The notes beneath the pieces were generated by a model that was not told the origin of the DNA, did no database searches, and saw only the letters and a program-made list of their open reading frames with translations. The position numbers were made by a program, and so were the translations under genes. DNA of 64,000 nucleotides, from positions 23,100,198 to 23,164,197 of the forward strand of contig NW_024881321.1 of the NCBI RefSeq assembly GCF_018691265.1, read 5' to 3'. The stretch comes from Tyto alba (taxonomy: Eukaryota > Chordata > Aves > Strigiformes > Tytonidae). Within the stretch, counting starts at the first letter, position 1. Each line of letters opens with the position of its first letter. Shown here one piece after another: positions 1 to 12,100 of this stretch.

Positions 1-948
1 ACTATTGTTAAGACATGTTAGTTGTGTCTGTATTTATATTTACCCCCAAATTACTGTGTCTTTTTTGCAGTTAAAAGATTGAGTGCTTTCAAATTAAATT
101 TATGAACACTTTACAAAACATGAAGAACGTTATTAATATCTTGCCACATTCCTGTTCTGCCAGTACTGAAAGACCATTTCCACTAAAACATTCCAACCTT
201 GCTAAACCTCAAAACGCAAAGCTTAAAACATGCATACTTTCTGAATGTTTTATCTCAGATACTTTGGATGTTCTGATCTAACTGATGTTACATTTGTTGC
301 ATATAATTTTTAAACTAGGTCATTTCTTTTTGGATCTGGAATAAAATTTCCATGTGATAACATTTCCATGTAAGCCTGTGAACATGTTAGATAATTTCTA
401 CTATGCCACAAATCTTCACTAATCTTACTTACAAGTCATGAGTTTTGGATTTACACAAGAGACACATAAATGGATTGAGCAGAAAAAGAATGGGTAGAAT
501 GTCTGAAGTAAAGGCTAGAATACAAATTCTTTGGACAGACATGAGATCATAACTCTGTATCATTTATTTTGCATTAGACAGCCTAATTATTACTATCTTT
601 AGTGAGAATCCTGCAGGCAGATAAGGAGAAGTCCTTATATGCTGATTTTAATAAAGTTGCATTCAATGAGCTGTAGGAAATAAAGGGTATGAAAAGATAT
701 GTTAGAGTCTGATATTAATTTTCTGTATGTATTAGTGATTCTTGTGGCTTTAGCTGGGAAACAGAGAGCTTGAGATTTTATTTTCTTTAAGCAAAATGAG
801 AACATCATTAACAAAAAATGTATTTATATCTGTGTGCAATATATACTAGAATATATCTTAATAAGATTGAAAAATAAAAATAAAAGAAATAATAGTAATT
901 AAAGCAATGTATTTATGATCAATACTGTATTATCCTAGAACTGATTTT
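1..948. other. AT-rich non-coding DNA
   Basis: No repeat family, RNA gene or convincing open frame is visible. The only structure is simple A/T richness, including an AATAAAAATAAAAG-like stretch near 875-890. Confidence 0.5.
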
Positions 949-2700
949 ATGATATTAAGTTAGTTCTCCGTTCAGTTGGTGTTTCTTTCATAAATACCTG
1001 TGTGAAATTCTACAGTGATAAGAAATAACTGTAAGAACCTACATAGGCAGGTTTTTCAACAGATAAATCACTGGGGTTCCCTTTCCCATCTGAAGCTGAA
1101 AGGTATTATGATCCCTCATCCACCAGTGGACTGTAAAGTAGACCAAGATTATCTTCATCAGTACTAGGGTTCATTATCCATCTTTTTACCTCCAACTCTT
1201 TGACAGAGTATCTTCAGAATTTCTCCTGACTGTTACTCTAGGAAATGTCTTGAAAAGAAAGACTGAGACATGATCTCTGATAATCCTATCTCCCCAACAT
1301 TTTTATTATTTTTTATTTTTTGCATAGCATGGAAGGAATAATACGTACTCCCACTTCTTTCAGTATGGCTCTGCATCCAACAATTAAATGGTGAGCTTGT
1401 CTGGCCCAAGTCACACATCTCCCCTGATTTTGTTGGATCTTATTGGTGTTTAGATTGAAAGTGGTTCTCAGTGATTTCTATGATACCAGCTTTGGTGTAT
1501 TTCCACAGCTACAGATCTTCAGATTCATTTGAAGCATCACTGCCTATACTCAATTCATAAAAAGCAGTCTTTGATAAGACTGACATCAAACATATGAAAT
1601 ACACTGGAGCTTTTATAAATGAGAGGAATAGTTAATGACAGTACTTGAGAATGACAAGGGAAAAAAACCTATATGAATACAACTAACAGAAGTGACAAAA
1701 CACCCACATTAAATAATCTCCGGGGCTTTGTTGGCCTAAAATTCTAGGCAAATATATACTGTAGGAGTCATCACCCCCTTAAAAATCTCAAGCAGTAATA
1801 AACTCACTTTTCTGAAAGATTTGGGATGAACCATGGTTGTCTAATACAAGGTCTTCAGGGAATCACTTTGGCAGGGGTTCAAGGGCATCTCTGTCTGAAG
1901 AGCTCCACAGACATTAGAATAAAAAATTATCCACATACACCATATTAAAAAAAGACCTGTAGGACATCAATCTACTTAAGACCAAGGACGTGTCTCTGTA
2001 GAAATCCCTAGGGTGTCAGAGGAAAGAATACCTCTGCACATCATTGCAGATTCTTCATAATTACTGCAAGGATGTTACCAGGAGAACTACTGCAGAGAAC
2101 AAAAAGTCCTTGGGTCACATATCTTGTATTATTCACCTGATTATGTTAGTGTGACACACTGTTGTACAGACCATCGTACAGGTTGTCTGTGTGGAAAATA
2201 GAGTGCTATGAAAATGAATTTTTGAACATGTGGAATTATTTTCAAATGTAGTATAATATGGATCTGAGGAAGCAGTTTACGTAATGAGTCTCAGAAATCA
2301 TGATTCTTGTTGCTCTTTATCCATAGGACCATCTTGTATCCAACAATCACATAATATAAAGAATCCATTAAATTAATCAAAAGATATATTGTGGATGATC
2401 ACACTGGGAGTACAGATATTCTATGCACTCACAGGGAAAACACTGTCCCTCAACCTTCAGCTGCTCAGATGAGGAAATTAATATTCATTGTCAGTTTTCT
2501 GACTGAAAATTGATTTCTAACTGCTTCATGTAGCACTGTACATCTTCTTTTTCATTATTTAAAATTACCAAGTAGAAGGGACAATTGCTAGGCATCAGGA
2601 TGAGTTTGTTCAGTCTTCTAAATGTTTGCTTCTAAATCTTCAAGTCTAAAGAAAACAAGGATAATGGGGTTCAAATTCTGTCTGTAGCAACTATTACCTT
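949..2700 (-). pseudogene. possible decayed coding region, weakly Tudor-like
   Basis: Read on the minus strand, one frame from 2045 down to 1235 (about 270 codons) holds about nine stops, roughly half of what I estimate for this base composition; another frame of the same stretch holds about twenty. A second frame continues from 1213 to 950 (88 codons, two internal stops) and a third covers 2640 to 2380. Asp/Ser/Glu-rich stretches such as 1559-1512 and 1168-1111 look more like protein than AT-rich noise. The peptide HPRDFYRDTSLVLSRLM (about 2015-1965) resembles the start of extended Tudor domains (pattern P-x-DFY...L..LM). No introns are needed, so a single-exon gene or retrocopy is possible. 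Stops and frame changes mean it cannot be functional. Choosing the best of three frames inflates such impressions, so this is tentative. Confidence 0.25.
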
Positions 2701-2779
2701 GAAGACACTGCCTGAGGCTGAGAAATGTACATGTCAGTACATATAAATTCACATCTTAGGGTATAAAGTTATGTGATAA

Positions 2780-3636
2780 ATGTTCATCTATACATCCACA
2801 AAGGAGCACAGAGGCACAAAGGCAGGTAGGAACCTGAATGAAGGGATATCTTGTCCAGGCCCTTCCCAGTGCTCTCCCAGAACACCCCCAGCCTCTGGGC
2901 CAAGTGTGAAATCCATCAGGAATGGTCAAAGGGAGAAGGTCTCCAGAGCACCTTTCAGACTGAGGGGGCTCACTGCCTAGAGGTATGAGACACATTATGG
3001 GGTTCAGGCAAAGAGCATTTTGGGATTGCACAAGACTTAGTGTGGGATGCTTAAGGGAGGAAGAAAAGGTGGGGAAAGAGAGGGAAGTTGATGATTTAGG
3101 GAGGATCAAAAAAAAATAAAATAAAACAATAAGGTGATAAAAAGGTCTGGTTGCATATAAACACATGGCTAGTCAGTATGTTTGTCTGGCAATGCTCAGC
3201 ATCTGATCAGGGCTGTCTGTCCCACCTTATGAAATACCATTTCTAACTCCTTTCCTGGTGGATGGACTCTCAGTTCAATGTTGGTGGAGAGACAGAGTCC
3301 GAGTGCCAGCCACTGGAGTCACACCACAGGTCAGTGGTCCCCAGGGTCATGGTATCAGGAACTGGAGAGACCAGAGTGAGTGGGCTTATGTGACAACAAC
3401 TAGAGTGAGACCTCAGGTCATAGGGGCCCATGTGTCCACACTGCCAGGAACTGGATTAAGTACAGGCATATAAGTGACTGTGCGACCACTAGCAAGGATC
3501 AAGCCAGATTACCCAGAGAGTAGAGGAAATATCCTGGGAGTCATGGTTGTGTGTGTGTCTCTACAGGTGAAATCATGATGGAATTGTCTATCAAGTGGAC
3601 CAGCTATGTCCTGGCCATATCCAGGTGTGTGAGTGT

Positions 3637-3668
<32 letters not shown>

Positions 3669-3921
3669 ACATGCAAAAGTGAGACAGTCTATACTGGCAG
3701 GGGATGCAGAAATGGGGTCTCATATGTCCATGTCCCAGCAACTGGGAAGACTGGGATCCAGGGCCAGCTAATGGGCAGACTAAGTGTCAGAGCCCAGCAG
3801 CTGGAGGGATCCACATTGTACTTATATCCATGTATATATTTTCACTGGCAGATCTTTCTCTTACTCAGCCAGAGACAGGAGCAGGATGAGGTTGCTGATG
3901 CCATCTGTCTTCATGTGAGTG
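2780..3921. repeat. GC/GT-rich unclassified block, 5' part
   Basis: This block is much richer in G and C than its flanks. It contains recurring phrases (CAGGTGTGTGAGTGT, GTGTGTGTCTCTACAGG, CACTGGAGTCACACCACAG, CAACTGG...GACTGGGATCCAGGG) that look like degenerate tandem units, and a (GT)n run at about 3640-3667. Open frames of 60-136 codons occur on both strands but show no domain. It resembles minisatellite-like or retroviral interior debris; I cannot name the family. Confidence 0.45.
3640..3667. repeat. (GT)n microsatellite
   Basis: About fourteen uninterrupted GT dinucleotides end in GCAC. They lie inside the GT-rich block and may have grown from its GTGTGTGT phrases. Confidence 0.9.
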
Positions 3922-4406
3922 TGTTCTGGTCTGGGCTGGACTAGAGTTCCTATTGGTTCGGGATGCGGGAGGAGTGCTGCAGCACACTGAGACCCCAGGG
4001 GCTCCCCAGGTCCCAGTGCCCTCACCTGTGTGCGGGGGCGGGGGGAGCACAGCTGGAGGGCTGGGCCCGGATTGGCTGATATCCCATGTCATGTGACATT
4101 GTGCACACTATATAAAGGCAGGAGTGGGCCAGGAAGGGCTCTTACTTCTGGGAGTGTTGCTGTGGTGCATTTGTGTTTGGGATTGCTGGCCAGGAGCAGG
4201 TGGGTGTTGGTTGGTGAGCAGCTGTATTGTACATTACCTGCTGATACTGCTGTCAGCATATTGTTCTGTTACTGTTATTAAACTGTTTTTATCTCAACCC
4301 GCGAGTCTCCCTTTGCCCCTCCGATTCCCTCCCCATTCCCAAGTGGGGGGAAGGTGGGTGAGCGACTGTGTGGTGTTTAGCTGCTAAGTAGGCTCAAATG
4401 ATGACA
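3922..4406 (+). mobile_element. solo LTR of an avian ERV, short family
   Basis: It starts TGTTCTGGTCTGGGCTGG and ends in ATGATGACA, so the TG...CA ends are kept. A TATA box (TATAAA, 4111-4116) follows a GC-rich U3, and an ATTAAA polyadenylation signal lies at 4277-4282. The U5 part (GCGAGTCTCCCTTTGCCCCTCC) matches the LTR at 32948-33532, so both belong to one family. This copy is about 100 bp shorter. The flanking pentamers GAGTG and GTCTG share only three bases, so no target duplication is claimed. It splits the surrounding GT-rich block. Confidence 0.75.
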
Positions 4407-4735
4407 GTCTGTTGAGTGTGTCTGCCTGTGATCTCTGTGTCCAGCAGTGTGTAAGTGTATAAGTGTGTTCTGTGTGTGTATTCCTGTTGGGAATGCATTC
4501 TCAACCTCCCTACTGGTTGCACCTGGGGGGTTTGGAGCTGTTCAGGTGTGCCTTGGTCTGCAGATTCTGCAACCTCTAATACAGAGTATAACTGAGGTGC
4601 ACCATTTACAGAACAAAGGATTTGGTTTAACATTTATGAGAGACAGTAGTGGAGGTTTGTTAATTTCTCCTCGTGTTTATGGTTGCAGGGATATAATGGT
4701 GTTCCAAAGACTGATCTAAAGTAATAAAAATAAAA
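4407..4735. repeat. GC/GT-rich unclassified block, 3' part
   Basis: This continues the GT-rich composition of 2780-3921 on the far side of the LTR (GTGTGTCTGCCTGTG, GTGTGTAAGTGTATAAGTGTG). The LTR therefore landed inside this element. A 90-codon plus-strand frame starting at 4447 has no recognisable domain. Confidence 0.4.
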
Positions 4736-5860
4736 ACCTCTGAGATTAATAAAAAAAAAATGAAAACAGAATAAGCCAAAAAATGTTAAATTCTAAAACC
4801 AAATAAAAAATCATCAGTCATATTGGAGTTCAACTTTTTAGCAACTTCCACTCCATAAGTTTCTGTCACTTAAATGCTCACTGAATTACATAAGGTGATC
4901 AACCTCGTAAAGCACCTTGAATATCATTAGTTTTGAATATTTTTTAGAGTAGACAAGAGACAAAGGTTGTAAAACTGATGATCTTTCACTGCAACAAAAA
5001 AGCTCTAGCTGCTGACTATCTGTTTAATTCTTCGCATTCTTATTTTCCTACCTGCATCTTTCTAATGTGATTATTTTTCAGACATGGAGCGTCTCAGCCT
5101 GTATCTTCCTTTTATATTCACCCCAAATGAAAAAGCAGTCTGATTCTTAACAGGACATTTTTTTCCAAAACATGTTCAATTTTGGGAATAGACTTTTAAC
5201 ATCTATATGCCTTTGAGGGTGCTGCAAGGCAGTACATTTTTTTGAGAAGTGGTGAAGTTTGGTTATTGTTTTGTGTAGGTAACACCACTGGATCTTAGAT
5301 TCTTTTTTCCCCTTGAATATGTGCTTCTTAGAGGCATCTAGAATGCTTTTAAAATTAATATACATAAACCCAGGACAAAGTTATTTATCTAAGTGACAGT
5401 AACATTAGGGCTTGGGATTTCTGGAAGATCCGAACTAAGGAGCACAGTGTGTCTGAAGCACTCAGAAGTACATTGCAGACTTACCCTCTTTTTGAGTTAA
5501 CACTGTATAGTTGTAAACTAATTTTGTGTCTAATTCCAGAACTATGTAGTGCTTGAAAAGTGTTATATAAACTTTACTATACTTCTGTCCTTATGAAGGC
5601 CTGGGGATCTGTTATATTGGCTCACTCAAACAAGCAGTCCTTTCTTTGTAAAGGTGTAATCACCATATGAACCCGAGACATAAACTTTACTGCAAGATTT
5701 AACTAATTTATGTATGATCATATATTTTGTTATCCGCAAGTTCTGACTGACTTTGACACCTTTGTACATTTCCATTTATTACATAATGATTGCCAACAGC
5801 TAGATTGAAGTCAGAGCTGTAAGAAGTCTGCACTAACTTGACTTAAGATGTTTGTCTTAA
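4736..5860 (-). other. AT-rich DNA, possible upstream part of the decayed coding region
   Basis: On the minus strand several 25-70 codon open stretches follow one another in shifting frames (5760-5629, 5578-5479, 5365-5147, 5147-5070). They include a 72-codon frame ending at 5147 and a run across 5760-5629 without stops. If the 949-2700 region is a pseudogene, this could be its upstream half, pushed away by the GT-rich block and its LTR. The evidence is compositional only. Confidence 0.15.
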
Positions 5861-8690
5861 TAAGCAGTGATACTCTTGAACATGTGCATCTATAAACTGG
5901 TGAACATGTTCTTTAGAATAAGTCCTGTATGATGTATTTGCTGAAAAAGCTGAGTTTATAAACAGAACCTTCATACAGCATAGCATTTTAATTCCTGGTT
6001 TCATCAACTCACTCCTATCTATGGTTTACATACAAAGAGTTTTGTTCAAATTTTCCATGGAGATATAAAGGACCAAACAGGTAGATAGACCTTAAGCAAT
6101 GTCCAACATAATCTTGTTTAAACTAATTTCTTAAAATACAAATTTTTTTTGTACAGTTAATAGAAGATGGACTATGATAAAGCCACTGAAAATTTTGAAT
6201 TCTTTTTTTTTTTTTTTCCTTAAGAAAGGTGGTTTTGAGCCATTAATATTGTTGCTTGTGAACTCTATGTTGATATAGGTAGCAGGATATACACACTGTA
6301 CCTTACATAATGGATATTTTCAGTCTATCTGAATTTTAATCAAGTCAAACATCTCTGCAGACCCACAAATCTCTGTGATGTTATCTAATTCTGTATATTT
6401 GTTTTGTTTGCTTTCCATCACATGATATTACCAGGGGAAAACGTTTGGATCTATAAACATCCAGAATTTCTTCTTAAAATGTAATCCTTTACAAAGTTTG
6501 CTTTCTTATATTTCTAATACTGCTCATACCTAAATAATGACTATTTTTTAATTTAAAACTTGTGAAACCAGAGAAGGAACAAGGGAATGCTTTTATGGAT
6601 CTACATCATTGTTTCAGTATAAAGAAACTTCCTTAGCAAATTACAAACCATGAAGAAAACTGCTATTTAAATCGTATCAAGCACAATTCTTCAGCAAAAC
6701 TTTCAGTACCTTATGGTGAAGGGTTGTCATGGACTCCTGTCTAAATTAATTTTTTTTTATTGAAAGTATTATTGCATCAGCATTATATTAAATGAGGAAA
6801 GTGAAAAGTAATGATATATAATGATATGCCTTGTAATTAGTACTTTTTTTCTACAGTAATATTATCCTTATATGTATGTAGCAGGGCATATTGGTTGAAT
6901 TTAATATAACAGCAAGAAACAGAGACAATTAAGAATAGGCATCTGAATATCCACTGAAATGGAATAATGTTTGCAGATTAAGAAGCACGAAGTGCTTCTA
7001 TCCAGACCATCTTAGAGGAGAATTCTGTGGACAATTATGAAATAAACAGTCTCAGGCCAGTTTTCCTACTGTGTTGATTATTGTACTTCTGATGTCTGAT
7101 CAATACCTGAATAACACCCTTCAACTGAATCACAAGAGCATTTTTGACTTCTTAATTCCATTCCTTGCTATGAAGTTGTAGTAAGACAGTGTCAGCATGG
7201 ACCTGAGAATCAGTAAATGTCTTCATTCAGAGCTGAATGTGGTCTAGAGACATCGCTAGAGCAGATGGATGTCCCTGAATAGGGGTTATCTAAAGTGCTG
7301 GGAATTCTAATATGAAAGAGGTAAAAGTATGGTGTGAATGCTGTTTTGCAACTGTCAGATCTACAAGATACTTAGAGTGTAAAGTGAGGGGAAAATGAAA
7401 GCTAAAGAGGAGCCAACAGGAAGAAAGAGATGAATTTATGCTTCTGAAAAGTTCACAAGTTTTATCTTAGAGCAGCACTGTAAACACTTTTAATGTTCAG
7501 TTTGTCTTTTTCCTCTTTTGTTCTGCACTGTATTAAGCTCACAAGAAAGATTAGGAAATACAGGGCCTTGTTAAATTGCAGGTAGATAACAGCTACTCTG
7601 AATCTCAAAGTGTCAAAAACAGGAAAAAGGGAAGTGACATGTTTCAATGATGATGATAGCTCAGCTGAAACCATAAAAAAAATCAACCTGTGAAATACAC
7701 TGAAACCTGTTCATTCTCAGGCTGTTCCTTCTTCAAAGTGAAAAGAATTGCCTCTGAAAATGTCATTTCTGTTCCCAGGTGATGTCAAAGAGTGAAAACA
7801 TTTAATTCCTTAAGTGAGGTGATACCCCATTTATTTTTTCTATGTTGGATCAGTATATATTGTAGCTTTAAGGAAAAGTCTTTGTGGTTTTGTTAACATT
7901 TGGTTTTGTTGGCATTGGACAAATGCAGTTAGGTTCTTCCAAGTACAAAGCGATGCTAAACGGGAATGAAAAATTGCTCAGAATATTGTTGTCAGCAAAA
8001 AGCAGAGCACAACCTTTATGTGAAACCAAGGCTATTGTTTGCTTAATAAAATACATTAGCATTATATCCAAAATACAGGTACTATCATTAGTAATTCAGT
8101 TACAATAATACTAATACTCACTATCAAAATTATTTATTTAACAAAAAACAAATACTATTAACAGTATCATAGTTTAAAATGATGGGACAGGAAGGGCCCT
8201 TATAGTATCTACCCCTTTTTTTCTCATGTTGTATTCATCCTTTCATTGGCACTCAGTGGCACTAAACTTAATTAAGAGGAAGGCAAGCAGGATTGTTGAC
8301 TCATTAGTGTACTGAGTTCTTTGTATGAAGTAGTGTGATGTTAGACAGATGCTTTTGTTTCTTCTAAGGTGTCATTGATATCCTTACATATTTTCTAACG
8401 TGCTTTGCAACATGTTCTTTTTTCCATTGGCCTGCAATTCTACTTTGCATCTGACTTTATATGATGCATTTTTACATATGTTAGATTCTCTTTCTTTGTT
8501 CTTTTTGATACCTCTGAAATCATCTCTGCCTTTATTCAGTGTGACTTAATACCAGTAACTGAACACTGCTGAGTTAGGGCCTTTTGTATCATTGTGACCT
8601 CTTTTTCAATGCCTCTGCCGTCACCTCCGACCTATATTGCTGTATGCCGCAACATTTTTCTATGATCAGAATTATTCTGTATAGCACAAC
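5861..8690. other. AT-rich intergenic DNA
   Basis: I see no LTR, CR1 or RNA gene. Poly-T runs occur at 6204-6218 and 6751-6758. Frames of about 70 codons at 7462-7686 (-), 7868-8071 (-) and 7884-8108 (+) overlap on opposite strands or lack any domain, and are treated as chance. Confidence 0.4.
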
Positions 8691-9065
8691 TGCTTGGTTT
8701 TATTATAAAAATTTTTATTAACAAAATTATTAAAAATAGGACTATTACAAAAGTACTAAAAATACAAGTTATATCAAATCACACCATGTTAAACCAAGCT
8801 AGAACAAACTAGATAGTAGTATCCACACAGTCATTTCATAATTCCTGTATCAATTACAGATAAAGCAGGTATATAAGCAAGACTGGTCTATACAAAGACT
8901 GGTCTATACAAAGCAAGCCTTAGAGTCCCAATCCTGATGCCTTGAAGAGACAGTGCAAAGCTCCTGACCTCTTGCTAGCCACGCTGTCACTGTATTTACT
9001 AGGCTCCAGGACTGCAAGGGCAGGCTTTGGTACAAGCACACTCTTGGTAGATAGGCTATAAACAT
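8691..9065. repeat. possible old repeat remnant with a 16-bp tandem duplication
   Basis: An A/T-rich part (8700-8870) passes into a more GC-balanced part (8915-9050). A perfect 16-bp duplication, GACTGGTCTATACAAA, fills 8881-8896 and 8897-8912. The composition change suggests an old inserted repeat, perhaps an LTR, but I cannot match it to the others here. Confidence 0.3.
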
Positions 9066-12000
9066 CTGAAATAAATATTACACACTCAGGTGAAATGATT
9101 ATTGCTTTTCAAGAGGATTTTCTGATCAAGTCTGAGTTGAGTCAGATTCAGGGACTATGTCTATATTTGACAATAACATTGAAATATTTGAAAAATTTAA
9201 CAGGAAGCATCTTTCTGAGTGGTGAGGCCAAAAAAATATATGAATCATCGGGTTTAGGGAAAAGTCATAATTGCTTGTGATAAATACCTTTTGGGAGGCT
9301 AAAAATTGTTTGTTTGTCTGGAAAACATGAAATTGTATCTTTATTATTCTGAAGAAATTTTAACCTCTGAACATAGCTTGTGTCTTCCTAAATTCCCTAA
9401 TTGTCCCTATTTACAATTCTGTATTCCTTCTCTATTTTCTTCCCTATCTAAAAAGAAAACCAGAATAACTAAGGTATTGGCCTAAGAATATGATAATTGG
9501 AAACATTTTGCCTTTTTTTCTTACCAGTTTGTGGAATTTTTTTTTCAATTGCATAGGGAAAGAAATCCAAAAAGCTCTTGTCAATTGTAGGGTTTTACCA
9601 GGAAGTCTTCTCACCAAGGAATTTAGTTTATATGTATTAATTTGATGGAAATTAACTCTAATTTCCTGCTTTTTTTCTTTACATAACATCAAAATATAAC
9701 CTAAGGCTAAGTCATAATTTTATGTGACGTTCTTTCTCTAGATACTTTTTCTGCAACTATTATTTCAGCAGTTCTAGCTACTTTAGAAGAGCTTACATTC
9801 ACAGTCTATATGTAGTCTTATTGTTTAGGTAATCTATGGTCAGCCACAGTATTTTGAAAGATTAACTAGTGTGTATGCATAACCATCATCACCTCAGTCA
9901 CAACTTAAACTCTTTTTCCTCCTTTGCTCCTTGTAGTTAATCCTCTGTGTAATTCTACCAATAAGAAAGACTGATAGGTCTCTTTGTTTTGCGGTGATGA
10001 TCCAGTTCCATTGGTTGACGTGATTTAGGGGCAAAAATATGATTCCATTCTTTCCCTGATTGTTTGCTTCACTGTTATGACAGGAACAGGCATGAAAACA
10101 TCTATTCTATAAGATGTATATTCATTGTTCCTTTATCTAGTTACACAGGACTAAGGCTGAAGTCCTTACTCTGTCTACACAGGGAAGGCAAGAAGTTAGG
10201 TTTTCAAAAGACTGAATGACTTGGGACCCTAAGATTAATTATTTCCCTCTGAGATTCAAGCTTCTAAGCACATAAATCACTTTAAAAATGTATGCTAAGT
10301 TATATTCTGGGCATCTGAGATAAGAAAGGTAAGATGCATGGAAAAGAAGTATTTGGCAAATTCGGTTTTAAATGCCTAAAGAAAACAAAAGGAAACAGTA
10401 GAATGTTTTTCTGTGACTCAGATGCATTAAGTACCAGTGCTTCTAGCACTGACTTGGATAATATTTCTGTAACAAAACAGTGGAGGATTTCTTGGTAGTA
10501 TCTCAAATTTCATGAAAACTAGGAGCTTACTAGTCATACTTTTCATCATTATCATATATATTACATTCTGTAATGACATGCTGACATAAAAAAAAAAAAG
10601 TCTGGAGGCTTTAGAAGTACAATTATGGACAGTGATTGATAAACAAACAAAACCCCCACACCTAGAATAAGGTGCATGTGGGAATACACTGTAACTAATG
10701 AAGGATAAAATGTTGAAAATATCTGTTTCATGAGATTTCTTTCTCTTTTATAAGGTAAGCTGGTCCAAGGAGTGTGAGCCCTCTGAGAATGAAACAAAAG
10801 TGTAACACTTGAACAATAAATACTGTTTTTACTCAAGGACCCAGAGTGACAAAAGAGGTAAAGATAGGAGATTCACCAGTGTAGTAATGCATCCTCAAAA
10901 TAATGTATATGTACTGAAGTTTTGGATCAACCTTTGACCCTAACTTTTCAAAAACAGTAGGTGTAGGACGGAGAATCCTGAAGTTGTAATTCTTTCCTGA
11001 GGCTGTTCTATCTAGGTAAGTGGTATGAGGCCTGATAGTATCCCCGTGCTTTGCTTATAACCAAATCCTCAGTGCAGTCTGGAATTTGATCCAAATAATG
11101 ATGTAAGTCAAGTTTAAAGTACATTGTTTGCTATATTATTTGGTCATATTTAAGAATTATTTCACATAAAACCAGATGCTGAAATAAGGAAAAAGCATCC
11201 CATAAAAGACAAAGTCCATGTATTCATCAGGAACATGGGCTAAGATAACTATTTTTCCAATAAAGGGAAGCTAAATATTAAACTACTTAAAGACACACTA
11301 AATATGAGAATTTATATATTGTCTATTAACAATATTATCTGGAACTTGTAGGCTTCTTTATCTTTAGGAACTATTTGCATTTTTCCATTGAAATAGACCC
11401 ATTTTGAATACTTTTTAGATAGATACACCATGTCCAAAAGGAAATAAAACAGCCAGAGGTCAGGATATATCGCTTTGTGGTCATTCACTGTGATTGACTC
11501 CAGTTTAATTTAGATGGTGTGTCTTCATAAATTCAAAATGTTAGCCTCTGAGTTCATCTTTCATTTCCTTGGAAACTAGAGCATTGTGGATAAATACTTG
11601 GATCTGACCCAGAGCTGAGTTTTAAGCAGTATCTGCATCTGGTATGAGAGTCCAAGATCTCTTCTAAAGCTAGCAGCACAAACATAATTCTGTGTATATC
11701 TTCCACAAATCACTTCTGATAGGATTGTTCTCATGTAGCATATATATCTAAGAGAGATGGCTAAATTAGAGCCTAGTTTTCCTCCTCTATTACTAGAAGT
11801 GAATGCAAAGAAAAAGAAAAGCCAGAAGAGGAGTGAGAGTTTTGAATAGTTGGGCAATCACGCTTATGTCCGTGATTAAAACTGTGGACTCCTAGTTTCA
11901 GCTCTGTGCCAACTTCATAGAGAGAGGAGACATGGATTTACACTTTTTCTTTGTGATTGGAGGGCGCTTACTTAGGGACTAGAAAGAGTAACTGGGGGAC

Positions 12001-12095
12001 CTGAGTTTCTGAGTATGCTGTGGCACATACATGCTGCTACTTGTAGATGCAGTTCATTGTTCTCCCTCAACGAAACAGAGAAATCTGTCTCCTAA
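9066..12095. other. AT-rich intergenic DNA
   Basis: No supported feature. Short open frames (60-93 codons) are scattered on both strands without domains. Confidence 0.4.
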
Positions 12096-12100
12096 CTTAG

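Noticed and set aside
2640..2700. Peptide with an NPII motif on the minus strand, recalling helix 7 of G-protein-coupled receptors
   Set aside because: Neighbouring residues do not fit a receptor, and no other helices can be seen around it.
5450..5500. Splice-donor-like GAGGTAAGTC on the minus strand
   Set aside because: A single donor-like word is common by chance, and no matching exon could be supported.
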